Under the pieces are notes generated by a model. It saw only the letters and a list, made by a program, of their open reading frames with translations. It was not told where the DNA came from and searched no databases. This document shows, piece by piece, positions 6,807 through 14,311 of a stretch of 17,554 bases of DNA. Position 1 is the stretch's first letter. Each line of letters opens with the position of its first letter. The stretch lies in the NCBI GenBank assembly GCA_045535235.1, contig JAZSLG010000006.1:1-17554 (forward strand), given 5' to 3'. The DNA is from Stercoripulliclostridium_A sp045535235 (GTDB taxonomy: Bacteria > Bacillota > Clostridia > Christensenellales > DTU072). A program made the position numbers and the translations under genes.

Positions 6807-8000
6807 ATGAAAATTACCGCTATCATATGTGAATATAACCCATTGACAAACGGTCATGCCGAGCATCTTAGACGTGCTAGAGAGGAAACTGGCGCTGATA
6901 CTATTCTATGCATCATGAGTGGTAGTTTTACTCAACGTGGAGATGCTGCAATTGCTGATAAATATATGCGCGCCGAACAAGCCATTTATGCTGGGGCAGA
7001 TATCGTTGTCGAGTTACCAACCATTTACGCAATATCTCCAGCCGACAACTTTGCCTATGGTGCAATAAAAACGATATCCGCTTTCCCAGACGTTCACTAT
7101 ATAAGTTTTGGCAGTGAATGTGGTGATGCTGAACTTATCAATAAACTTGCGCACCTACTAGCGAATGAACCAGAAGAACTAAGCTACTTAATTAGAAAGC
7201 ATATCGATACTGGAATTACTTTTCCAAAAGCTCGCGCCCTTGCCATAAATGATTTTGTAACTAATCACGAAGAATACAGAGGCGTCGAAAATTTACTTGA
7301 TAGTCCTAATAATATTTTGGGAATCTCTTATGCCGTTGCAATCATTAAAGCTGGTTTAGACATTAAACTCCACACCATTAAACGTGAAGGAGGAGCTTTT
7401 GATTCAACCGATATTTCTACGGCATTCCCCTCTTCATCCGCTGTAAGAAATGCTTTTTCTCGTGGCGATATGGAAAGCATTAAAAAGGCCGTTCCGGAAA
7501 GCGTAGTAGGAATGTTATCCGTTATAAAACCGCAAAGGGATGCTTTGGGTGACATGACGCTATTCAAAATAAAAAGTATTTCCGGCTATGAATTAGAAAA
7601 ATATTACGACGTAACAGGTGGCGTACACAATAGACTTAAAATCGCCGCACAAAACGCAAGCACAGTAGAAGAGATGCTCGAAATGGCAAAAACAAAAGCC
7701 TATACTATGGCAAGATTAAAACGCATTTGTTTATACGCGCTATTTGATATTACGAAAGAAAACTATGAAGAATGTGCAAAATGCCCTCCTTACGTACAAA
7801 TTCTTGCTTTACGCGCTAATAGAAAGGATATATTATCAGCACTGTCCATGGGATGTAAAAACGTATTGACGAGATATAGCGACGTCAACAAAGTAGATAA
7901 GTCTTTACGTTATATGATTAAACTTGATTTTACTGCACAAGGCACTCTTGATATAATTAATCGTAATAACGTCTACAATAAGAAGATGCTTTTAATATAA
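6807..8000 (+). CDS. tmcAL: tRNA(Met) cytidine acetate ligase TmcAL (YlbM family)
   Basis: In Bacillus this family installs N4-acetylcytidine at position 34 of elongator tRNA(Met), activating free acetate with ATP as acetyl-AMP. The 397-residue length is normal. The N-terminal nucleotidyltransferase-like fold is marked by ICEYNPLTNGHAEHL with the HxGH-like NGH at residues 15-17, then MSGSFTQRGDAAIADK, YAGADIVVELP, and PSSSAVRNA as the downstream ATP-site motif. TAGGAG precedes the ATG. It is the only plus-strand gene here, diverging from pta and overlapping ylbJ tail to tail by nine bases. In Bacillus ylbM also sits near ylbJ, coaD, rsmD and rpmF, which supports the assignment. Confidence 0.95.
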   Translation: MKITAIICEYNPLTNGHAEHLRRAREETGADTILCIMSGSFTQRGDAAIADKYMRAEQAIYAGADIVVELPTIYAISPADNFAYGAIKTISAFPDVHYISFGSECGDAELINKLAHLLANEPEELSYLIRKHIDTGITFPKARALAINDFVTNHEEYRGVENLLDSPNNILGISYAVAIIKAGLDIKLHTIKREGGAFDSTDISTAFPSSSAVRNAFSRGDMESIKKAVPESVVGMLSVIKPQRDALGDMTLFKIKSISGYELEKYYDVTGGVHNRLKIAAQNASTVEEMLEMAKTKAYTMARLKRICLYALFDITKENYEECAKCPPYVQILALRANRKDILSALSMGCKNVLTRYSDVNKVDKSLRYMIKLDFTAQGTLDIINRNNVYNKKMLLI

Positions 8001-8948
8001 CAATAAAACTAACACCGAAGATACAGCATAGGCAAAGATTGCTTGCGATATTTTAGTTAAAATATAGTACGTACTAGATAATCCTATCGGCTTTAGAAAA
8101 GCCATTGACTGTACCATTACAGATAATCCTCCAAAAGATATAATCGTAGAAATAGGAACGATTATATCTTTTATTTTTTGTATATCTGACAAAATAATTA
8201 TTCCTTTTGTAATTTCAATGCTACCTATACAAACTCCATGTGCAATATTACTATTAACACCAAAGATTGATATCAAACTTGAAAGTCCTCCAATAATAAA
8301 AGTTTCTTGCAACAAAACTACCAATAAATTAAGAAATACTATACTTGCTCCAACTTGCAAAATACTAAGACATGAAGAGGATATGGCATCATTAAAAAAA
8401 TCTTTGTTTATTTTTTCGCTTACTTGCAAAAAAATTTCTTCCCGCCCTTTTCCCCTATATAAAAAACCATTTAAAATTGCACTCGAAAGATGAGCGATTA
8501 ATATAATTACTCCGGCTTTATAATCTCCTAAAGCTTTTACACCAACAGTACCTAGAATAAAAAGAGGTCCGGATGTTGATGTAAATGAAATAATTTTTTT
8601 AGCTTCATCCAAAGTTAAAGTTTCATTTTTCACGAATTCCGCGACCATTTTTGCCCCTATTGGGTACCCTGATATGACACTTAAAATAAAAATGTATCCT
8701 CCTATAGCAGACGTATTAAAAAGGTAATTAATTGGTTTTTTTACAATTTTCGTCAAAATAAAGCCTACACCCAAAGATGTTAAAATTCTAGTTATAATAA
8801 AAAACGGAAATAAACTAGGAAACACATTGTTGACGAACATAATTAGTCCATCTATAGTTACATCCATATATTTTTGTGGATTAATAACAAACGCCAGCAA
8901 GACGAATGTAAAAAATAATATATAAAAAAATCTACTGGTTTTTTTCAC
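7992..8948 (-). CDS. ylbJ: Sporulation integral membrane protein YlbJ-like (nucleoside-recognition/Gate family)
   Basis: This polytopic membrane protein has 318 residues with about seven or eight hydrophobic segments. Conserved features of the YlbJ/Gate family are PSLFPFFIITRIL, ISGYPIGAKMVAEF and the FTSTSGPLFILGTVG segment. In Bacillus YlbJ is needed for spore formation; its transport substrate is not established. It is shorter than the Bacillus protein (about 400). The start is unusual: an in-frame TAA three codons upstream leaves GTG (8948-8946) as the first possible start. That codon has no ribosome binding site and lies in the loop region of a terminator hairpin. The next ATG (residue 28) would remove the first hydrophobic segment. 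Neighbours on the coaD side match the Bacillus ylb cluster. Confidence 0.88.
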   Translation of the reverse strand: MKKTSRFFYILFFTFVLLAFVINPQKYMDVTIDGLIMFVNNVFPSLFPFFIITRILTSLGVGFILTKIVKKPINYLFNTSAIGGYIFILSVISGYPIGAKMVAEFVKNETLTLDEAKKIISFTSTSGPLFILGTVGVKALGDYKAGVIILIAHLSSAILNGFLYRGKGREEIFLQVSEKINKDFFNDAISSSCLSILQVGASIVFLNLLVVLLQETFIIGGLSSLISIFGVNSNIAHGVCIGSIEITKGIIILSDIQKIKDIIVPISTIISFGGLSVMVQSMAFLKPIGLSSTYYILTKISQAIFAYAVSSVLVLLLY

Positions 8949-8955
8949 AGTAGAT
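8923..8955 (-). terminator. Rho-independent terminator of the long operon, overlapping the ylbJ start
   Basis: On the minus strand ATCTACTG (8955-8948) and CAGTAGAT (8937-8930) form a perfect eight-pair stem with a ten-base loop, followed directly by seven T (8929-8923). It begins about 34 bases after the stop of the coiled-coil gene. The GTG start of ylbJ (8948-8946) straddles the stem-loop junction, so this terminator and the first codons of ylbJ are the same DNA. Confidence 0.82.
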
Positions 8956-8961
8956 TATATG
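8954..8961 (-). promoter_or_regulatory. Possible -10 element just upstream of ylbJ
   Basis: The minus strand reads CATATAAT here, which contains an exact TATAAT (8959-8954) and also resembles a sigma-E -10. A start six to eight bases downstream would fall at or next to the ylbJ GTG, giving a nearly leaderless message. No convincing -35 was found at either sigma-A or sigma-E spacing, and AT-rich DNA makes such words by chance. Confidence 0.3.
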
Positions 8962-8989
8962 TATTAATTACTTAAAAATAATATATTCT

Positions 8990-9436
8990 TTATTTTTTAT
9001 CAAATGAAGCTTTTGCCTTTGAAATTATGTTAAGACTTTCCGCTAAAGCCGCTTCCGCATCAGTTAATAATGCTTGTAAATCTTCATTAACGTTTTCCCT
9101 TAAGCGTGCCGAGTAATCTTGTGCTTGAGCCCTAATAGCTTGTGCTTCTTTTTGTGCTTGCTCTATTATTGTGTGATTAGCAAGAAGCTCATTCGCTCTT
9201 TGCGTTGCATTATTAATGATACCTTGAGCTCTTAAAGTCTCCTCTTGGTATCTTTTATCGCTATTACGAACAATTGCTTTTGCCTCTCTTACAACGTCAG
9301 GAAGAGAAGAACGGATTTTATCTACGATAGCATATATAACGTCTGCATCAACCGTAACGCCAGAACCAAAAAGAGCCTTTTTGCCATTTTTCAGTTCCTC
9401 TTCAATTTGAAATAACAAATCTTCTATATCGTACAT
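8990..9436 (-). CDS. Coiled-coil protein, DivIVA/ATP-synthase-b-like, coaD-linked
   Basis: A 148-residue soluble protein without a signal peptide or membrane segment. The N-terminal ~45 residues (MYDIEDLLFQIEEEL, then a small globular part) precede an alanine-, glutamate- and glutamine-rich helix running from about residue 50 to the end, predicted to be a coiled coil. Similar small coiled-coil proteins occur between coaD and ylbJ in Clostridia, often named ATPase or DivIVA-like from weak similarity; I know no proven function. It starts three bases after the RsmD-CoaD stop, and its AAGGAGG ribosome binding site encodes the last two arginines of that protein. It is the last gene before the terminator. 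Confidence 0.8.
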   Translation of the reverse strand: MYDIEDLLFQIEEELKNGKKALFGSGVTVDADVIYAIVDKIRSSLPDVVREAKAIVRNSDKRYQEETLRAQGIINNATQRANELLANHTIIEQAQKEAQAIRAQAQDYSARLRENVNEDLQALLTDAEAALAESLNIISKAKASFDKK

Positions 9437-9439
9437 AAA

Positions 9440-10444
9440 TTACCTCCTTAATAGTTCCAACAATATTTCTTCATCTACAAGCCCACTTAAATCATCACCA
9501 TTCTTAATTTTTTCCCTCACTATAGTAGAGCTAATTTCAGCATCCTTAGCAGGAATTAATAGAGTGTTTACGTCACCGTTTTCTTTGTTCCAAGTAGCCA
9601 TTTCGTTTTCGTATTCAAAGTCCTTTTCGTTACGAATACCCCTTATGATATATTGTATATCATTTTCTTTACAATAGTCAATAGCCAATCCCTCGTAATA
9701 GGCAACTTTAACAACCCCTCCCATCCTTCTAACAGACGTCTCAATAAGTTTAACGCGTTTAGTAGGAGGTAATTCAGTTTGTTTATCGGGATTAACTAAT
9801 ACTACCACGTGTACTTCATCAAAATTTTCCAATCCCTTTTCAACCAAATATTTATGCCCTAGCGTAAAAGGATCAAACGTGCCAGTTATAGCACAAGCCG
9901 TAGCTTTTTGCACCAACATCACTGTAACCGAGCCGTAATCACGAATAGTAATTGCTCTATAACCACTCGTTAAAACTAACGGTTCATCTTCTCTAGAACG
10001 TTCTACAACTATTATACCATCTTGAGCCAAAATGTCACACTCTTCAATTTTATCAATTGCTATTTTTTCTAAACCTTGTTTATAAGGAGGGTCTAAAAAA
10101 ATAATATCAAACTTTTCTTTTCTGGCTGATAAATAATCAATTGTAGTTAGAAAGTCTTTTCTAATAACGTTGATTTTTCCAGAAACCTTTTTAAGATTGG
10201 TATTTATTGTTTCAATACTATCATTTGAACGATCCGCAAATGTAACTGATTTTGCGCCTCTTGACAAAGCCTCTATTCCTAACGCTCCGCTTCCTGCAAA
10301 CAAATCTAATACGTTAGCATCCTCAACGTATCCTTGCAAAAGATTAAAAATACTTTCTTTGACTCTATCCGTTGTAGGTCTAATACTCTTATCTTTCATG
10401 GTTATTAGAGAACGACCCTTAAACTGACCTGCAATAATTCTCAT
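9440..10444 (-). CDS. RsmD-CoaD fusion: 16S rRNA m2G966 methyltransferase joined to phosphopantetheine adenylyltransferase
   Basis: One uninterrupted 334-residue frame carries two normally separate enzymes. Residues 1 to about 180 are RsmD, which methylates G966 of 16S rRNA using SAM: N-terminal MRIIAGQFKGRSL, SAM site VLDLFAGSGALG (45-56) and catalytic DPPY (118-121). Residues about 182-334 are CoaD, the fourth step of CoA synthesis (phosphopantetheine + ATP to dephospho-CoA): GTFDPFTLGH (188-197), RGIR (268-271) and ISST (304-307). Both halves look complete and near normal length. An in-frame ATG at residue 176 lacks a ribosome binding site, so separate translation of CoaD is less likely. 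The ATG overlaps the upstream cyclo-ligase stop (ATGA). Confidence 0.93.
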   Translation of the reverse strand: MRIIAGQFKGRSLITMKDKSIRPTTDRVKESIFNLLQGYVEDANVLDLFAGSGALGIEALSRGAKSVTFADRSNDSIETINTNLKKVSGKINVIRKDFLTTIDYLSARKEKFDIIFLDPPYKQGLEKIAIDKIEECDILAQDGIIVVERSREDEPLVLTSGYRAITIRDYGSVTVMLVQKATACAITGTFDPFTLGHKYLVEKGLENFDEVHVVVLVNPDKQTELPPTKRVKLIETSVRRMGGVVKVAYYEGLAIDYCKENDIQYIIRGIRNEKDFEYENEMATWNKENGDVNTLLIPAKDAEISSTIVREKIKNGDDLSGLVDEEILLELLRR

Positions 10445-10980
10445 AGCAAATAACCTTCCTCTGTAATTATCATATCCATTGGTACGTCATGTTCATCACA
10501 CTCGATATTTGGTATCCCATATCTTGAAAAACAAAGACCTATTTTATATATATTCTTATCAGCAAGATATTTATCATAATATCCTTTACCATGGCCTAAA
10601 CGATTCTTATTATCATCATAAGCAACCATTGGAACTATAACTATATCCGGAACGACATCAACAGGCGACGCACCTACAGGCTCCTTGATGCCAAAATTAG
10701 CGACCACCAACTCATCGGTAGGGTTATATTTTGTAAGATACATATTACCTTCCCTTATTATAGGAACGAACACCTCTTTTTTTGCCATAAAGCAAAAAGC
10801 AATTATATCACGAGTAAATGGCTCTGGATATTTGGATATAAAAATAAAAACTTTTTGAGCATGTTCAAACTCAGGAACTTCTATAAGATTGTATAAGATA
10901 GCATTAGAGCAATTTACATACTCTTTCTCATTCATATAGGTAACTTTTTTTATTAATGCTCTTATCGTATTTTTGTCCAT
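10441..10980 (-). CDS. 5-formyltetrahydrofolate cyclo-ligase
   Basis: This enzyme (MTHFS/YgfA family) uses ATP to convert 5-formyl-THF to 5,10-methenyl-THF, returning a storage folate to the one-carbon pool. The 179-residue length fits. The family signature NRLGHGKGYYDKYL is near residues 126-139, preceded by PDIVIVPMVAYD, and KKEVFVPII marks the central substrate region. The ATG at 10980 lies inside the alr reading frame (53-base overlap). It is chosen because the N-terminal IRALIKKV...MNEKEY segment aligns with the family. AAAGGA is the nearest upstream ribosome binding site, at long spacing. The stop overlaps the RsmD-CoaD start by four bases. Confidence 0.93.
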   Translation of the reverse strand: MDKNTIRALIKKVTYMNEKEYVNCSNAILYNLIEVPEFEHAQKVFIFISKYPEPFTRDIIAFCFMAKKEVFVPIIREGNMYLTKYNPTDELVVANFGIKEPVGASPVDVVPDIVIVPMVAYDDNKNRLGHGKGYYDKYLADKNIYKIGLCFSRYGIPNIECDEHDVPMDMIITEEGYLL

Positions 10981-11977
10981 TATATAAGTATATCCTTTTA
11001 CCTCTTCCTTTAATAGCGGTAATTACTTCGTATTCACTAGAATTATCTATTTGAATATAACTACCAATAGTAGAAGAATCAATTAAAATAACCTTATCCA
11101 ACGTTGTTGCTGGAATATTGCCAATATCAATAATAGTTGTATCCATACAAACTTTACCGACAATTGTTGCTTCATGCCCATTTAACAATACTTTAGCACC
11201 TTTATACGCTCTACGTATGCCATCGTAGTAACCACCGCTAACAAGGGCAATCCTGGTAGTTTTTTCTGGAACAAAATCACCATCATATCCGACGGACTCA
11301 AAAGCGTTAACTTCTTTGATTAACAAAATATCAGAAGTAATCTCTAGGGCGCCTCTATATGCTGAAAGCCCCAGTCTAACACCATCAAGATATATGCCGT
11401 TATCTATTCCTAAACTTGCAGAAACTATTTTTTTTGAATATAATAGCTCTCGTTCGTATGGTTGAAGTAGCGAATTAAACCTATTTAACTGCGCTGATAT
11501 ACTTTCTCTTGAATAAAAGTGGGTATGTATTGCGTGTGGTAATTGTTTTTTATCAATGAGAGTCGTAAAGACTTCATTAATTTTTGCGCTATCTTTAAAA
11601 CCAAATCTATTCATTCCTGAATCGATTTTTAAATCAAAGTTAGTGTGTCGTTCTTTAATGACCGATTCTAAAGTAGCATTGTTATAAACAACTGGCGTAA
11701 TGTTATACGCTACTATTTCTTTAATATCCTTGGTTTCAAAAGAAAACAACGTAATCGGCTTTGCAACGCCCAACTGCCTTAATTTTATGGCTTCATTAAG
11801 CGTTGCAACACCATATCTATCAATTACGTCGCGACTAATATGTATTACACCTTCTAAACCGTGATTATAAGCATCCGCTTTAACCATAAGGGTTAATTCT
11901 CTTTCCCCTATTTTATCTCTAACTCTAAAGAGATTGCGTTCTATAACTCCTAAATCGGTTTTAAGATATAATCCTAT
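10928..11977 (-). CDS. alr: Alanine racemase, apparently starting at AUA
   Basis: This PLP enzyme makes D-alanine for peptidoglycan. The PLP lysine is in MVKADAYNHG, with IDSGMNRFGF, VRLGLSAYRG, VGYDGDF (catalytic Tyr region) and VGKVCMDTTIIDIGNI downstream. The first ATG (11887) would place the lysine at residue 3 and delete the first strand. The frame continues upstream as YLKTDLGVIERNLFRVRDKI, a clear alanine racemase N-terminus, back to a TAG at 11986-11984, yet it contains no ATG, GTG or TTG. The best start is ATA at 11977-11975, five bases after the GG of AAGGTAGG. This gives 349 residues, slightly short for the family, with the PLP lysine at 33. A base error or a mutated ATG is the alternative. 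The C-terminus extends past GRGKRIYL by about 18 residues into the next gene. Confidence 0.88.
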   Translation of the reverse strand: MGLYLKTDLGVIERNLFRVRDKIGERELTLMVKADAYNHGLEGVIHISRDVIDRYGVATLNEAIKLRQLGVAKPITLFSFETKDIKEIVAYNITPVVYNNATLESVIKERHTNFDLKIDSGMNRFGFKDSAKINEVFTTLIDKKQLPHAIHTHFYSRESISAQLNRFNSLLQPYERELLYSKKIVSASLGIDNGIYLDGVRLGLSAYRGALEITSDILLIKEVNAFESVGYDGDFVPEKTTRIALVSGGYYDGIRRAYKGAKVLLNGHEATIVGKVCMDTTIIDIGNIPATTLDKVILIDSSTIGSYIQIDNSSEYEVITAIKGRGKRIYLYNGQKYDKSINKKSYLYE

Positions 11978-11991
11978 AGTTTCCTACCTTT

Positions 11992-12414
11992 TTATAGAAT
12001 ATTATCCTCTATTAGATTTATGCCGTTTTCAGCAAGTATTTTCATAGCATTTTGATTATCGTCTACTTTCAAAAGTATAACTGCATAATCTTCACCTGCC
12101 CTTGCAAAAGAATAAAGGTAAGCAATATTGATTTTGTGAGATTCTAATACTTCCAATACCTTGCACATCTCACCGGGAGTATCTTGAACTTTGAATCCTA
12201 CCAAGTCGGTCGCTGCTGTATTAAAACCATTTTCGGTCAATACTTTAATGGCCTTTGCATTATCGTTGGTTACGGCACGTAAAATACCATATTCCATCGT
12301 GTCGGCAATAGACATAACTTGAATATTAATATTTGCCTCTTTTAACACTCTAGAAAACTCAGCGACTCTACCACTTCTATTTTCCAAAAATACTGCGATT
12401 TGGTTAACTAACAT
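11992..12414 (-). CDS. Tandem ACT-domain protein
   Basis: The 140 residues consist of two ACT modules and nothing else: the first from NQIAVFLENRSGRVAEF, the second from TDLVGFKVQDTPGEM. ACT domains bind small ligands, usually amino acids, at their dimer interfaces. Stand-alone double-ACT proteins often sit beside phenylacetate-CoA ligase and indolepyruvate oxidoreductase genes, and the same is seen here. A role as a sensor of aromatic amino acids for these enzymes is inference; no catalytic motif is present. AGGAGG precedes the ATG and contains the TAG stop of the upstream ligase gene, so the two are coupled. Confidence 0.9.
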   Translation of the reverse strand: MLVNQIAVFLENRSGRVAEFSRVLKEANINIQVMSIADTMEYGILRAVTNDNAKAIKVLTENGFNTAATDLVGFKVQDTPGEMCKVLEVLESHKINIAYLYSFARAGEDYAVILLKVDDNQNAMKILAENGINLIEDNIL

Positions 12415-12426
12415 GATGTTTACCTC

Positions 12427-13731
12427 CTATATTTTTCTATTATCAGTTACGTATACTGCTTTACCTTCACTTCTCTTGATGCTACCTGCAGAAACAAGAT
12501 TTACCTTTGCAGAAACACCAATTGCAGAAGCAATATCAGCGGTTAATTTTTTCTTTAGCATCTCGATTTCTTGAACTTCATCAAATGCAACGCCTCTATC
12601 AAGTTCAACGTCGATTTGCATAATATCAAGATTGTTGATTCTATCTATAGTAATATGGTAATATGGGCTAATTCTCTTATCCTTAATTAATACGGATTCA
12701 ATTTGTGAAGGGAATACGTTAACGCCACGAATAATAAGCATATCGTCGGACCTACCCGTTATGCGTGCTAATCTTAGACTTGTTCTACCACACTTACAAG
12801 GCTCGTAAATTAGTGAGCATAGGTCACGCGTGCGATAACGAATAAGTGGTATTCCTTGCTTATTCAACGTGGTAAATACTAGCTCGCCTTCCTCTCCTTC
12901 TTTAACTGGTTGAAGGGTTACTGGGTCTATGATTTCAGGATAGAATAAATCGTCTTGAACGTGAGGACCGCATTGATATTCACATTCTGTTGCGACACCA
13001 GGGCCGGTTATTTCGGACAAACCATATATATCATATGCTTTTAACCCCAAACCTTCCTCTATCTTTTTTCTCATTTCTTCCGTCCAAGGCTCAGCCCCAA
13101 AGAATCCTTGCTTTAAACTTAAATCTTGAGGTGTAAGACCCATTTTACGAAGTTCATCTGCCAAATATACCGCATAAGATGGAGTACAACACAAAGTATC
13201 CGCTTTAAAATCTTTCATAAGCATAATTTGCCTATTTGTATTTCCAGAAGAAGCAGGAACTACAGTTGCTCCCATATATTCTCCACCGTAGTGAGCGCCA
13301 AGTCCACCAGTAAACAATCCGTAACCGTAGGCAACGTGTATTATACTTTGTTTGGTAACGCCACAAGCAGCAAAGCCTCTTGCACAAGCTTCAGACCAAT
13401 CGTCCAAATCTCGTTGGGTTAAACCTACAACGGTAAGTTTACCCGTTGTTCCACTGGATGCATGTATCCTAACTATATCATCCATAGGGGCAGAAAACAT
13501 ACCGAAAGGATAATTTGCACGAAGGTCTGCTTTCGTAGTAAATGGTAATTTTACTATGTCGTCTATTGAATTAATATCTTCGGGTTTTAATCCAATTTCA
13601 TCCATTTTAGCTCTATATGGAGCTACAGTGTTATACACTCTTTCAACTACGTTTCTTAATCTTTTGCCTTGAAGAATTTTCTTTTCTTCAATTGGCATAC
13701 ATTCTATTTCTTTGTTAAATACGTATGACAT
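12427..13731 (-). CDS. paaK: Phenylacetate-CoA ligase family enzyme, copy 1
   Basis: This member of the adenylate-forming superfamily makes aryl-acetyl-CoA from an arylacetate, ATP and CoA, or may run in reverse. Its 434 residues are typical for PaaK. The ATP phosphate loop SSGTTGKLT is at residues 92-100. Further motifs are FGYGLFTGG-like YGYGLFTGGLG, the YGLSEITGPG adenine motif, the cysteine pair CKCGR, and GRSDDMLIIRGVNVFP at the hinge to the mobile C-terminal domain. AGAGGA precedes the ATG, ten bases after iorB. It is a diverged paralogue of the gene at 16034-17341. Whether it prefers phenyl-, hydroxyphenyl- or indole-acetate cannot be read from sequence. Confidence 0.93.
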   Translation of the reverse strand: MSYVFNKEIECMPIEEKKILQGKRLRNVVERVYNTVAPYRAKMDEIGLKPEDINSIDDIVKLPFTTKADLRANYPFGMFSAPMDDIVRIHASSGTTGKLTVVGLTQRDLDDWSEACARGFAACGVTKQSIIHVAYGYGLFTGGLGAHYGGEYMGATVVPASSGNTNRQIMLMKDFKADTLCCTPSYAVYLADELRKMGLTPQDLSLKQGFFGAEPWTEEMRKKIEEGLGLKAYDIYGLSEITGPGVATECEYQCGPHVQDDLFYPEIIDPVTLQPVKEGEEGELVFTTLNKQGIPLIRYRTRDLCSLIYEPCKCGRTSLRLARITGRSDDMLIIRGVNVFPSQIESVLIKDKRISPYYHITIDRINNLDIMQIDVELDRGVAFDEVQEIEMLKKKLTADIASAIGVSAKVNLVSAGSIKRSEGKAVYVTDNRKI

Positions 13732-13741
13732 ATATTTTCCT

Positions 13742-14311
13742 CTATTTAATATTGTATCCTAATTCTAAAGCTTTTTCATTAACTGCTAAAAGTTTTTGTG
13801 GTACACATTTACGTACCGCCTCTAGCGCAACGTCAAAACTTATACCAATAAGTGCGCACAAAGCACCTATCATAACGACGTTTACTGCTTTTGAGTTGCC
13901 CGCTGCACAAGCAAGATTTAGCCCTTCTACGACTACGGTCTTTTTGCCTAGTTCAGCGAGCTTGCTAAAGATTGAATCAGGATACTCCGCCATTCCAGTA
14001 ATAACGGGCATAGGCATAATTTCTTGGTTATTTACAAGAAGTACACCATCTTTCTTTAGATAATAAGCCCAACGTAATGCTTCTAATTTTTCAAACGCAA
14101 GAATATAATCTACTTCACCCTCAGTAACCAAAGGAGCATCAATTTCTTTACCAATTCTTACGTGAGTAACTACACTACCTCCACGTTGACTCATACCATG
14201 GACCTCGCTTAACTTACAATCGTTTCCGCTAAGGTCTGCTATTGCCCCTAGAACACGGCTTGCTAAAAGAGTACCTTGTCCACCAACGCCAACTATTAAA
14301 ATATTAAGCAT
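13742..14311 (-). CDS. iorB: Indolepyruvate:ferredoxin oxidoreductase, beta (gamma-domain) subunit
   Basis: This is the small subunit of IorAB, which oxidatively decarboxylates aromatic 2-oxoacids (indolepyruvate, phenylpyruvate) to the aryl-acetyl-CoA with reduction of ferredoxin. The 189 residues form the 2-oxoacid:acceptor oxidoreductase gamma-type domain: the glycine-rich ILIVGVGGQGTLLASR at residues 4-19 and SEVHGMSQRGGSVVTHVR near 35-52 are both intact. The ATG overlaps the 3' end of iorA by eight bases, and its GAGGAGG ribosome binding site lies in iorA, so the two subunits are translationally coupled. Confidence 0.95.
   Translation of the reverse strand: MLNILIVGVGGQGTLLASRVLGAIADLSGNDCKLSEVHGMSQRGGSVVTHVRIGKEIDAPLVTEGEVDYILAFEKLEALRWAYYLKKDGVLLVNNQEIMPMPVITGMAEYPDSIFSKLAELGKKTVVVEGLNLACAAGNSKAVNVVMIGALCALIGISFDVALEAVRKCVPQKLLAVNEKALELGYNIK

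Noticed and set aside
9917..9919. Internal ATG at RsmD-CoaD residue 176 as a separate coaD start
   Set aside because: No ribosome binding site lies upstream and it sits further from GTFDP than a normal CoaD start; the fusion is the simpler reading, although a minor internal start is not excluded.
11885..11887. ATG of alr as the true start
   Set aside because: It would remove the first conserved strand and leave the PLP lysine at residue 3, and no ribosome binding site fits; the upstream in-frame sequence is clearly alanine racemase.
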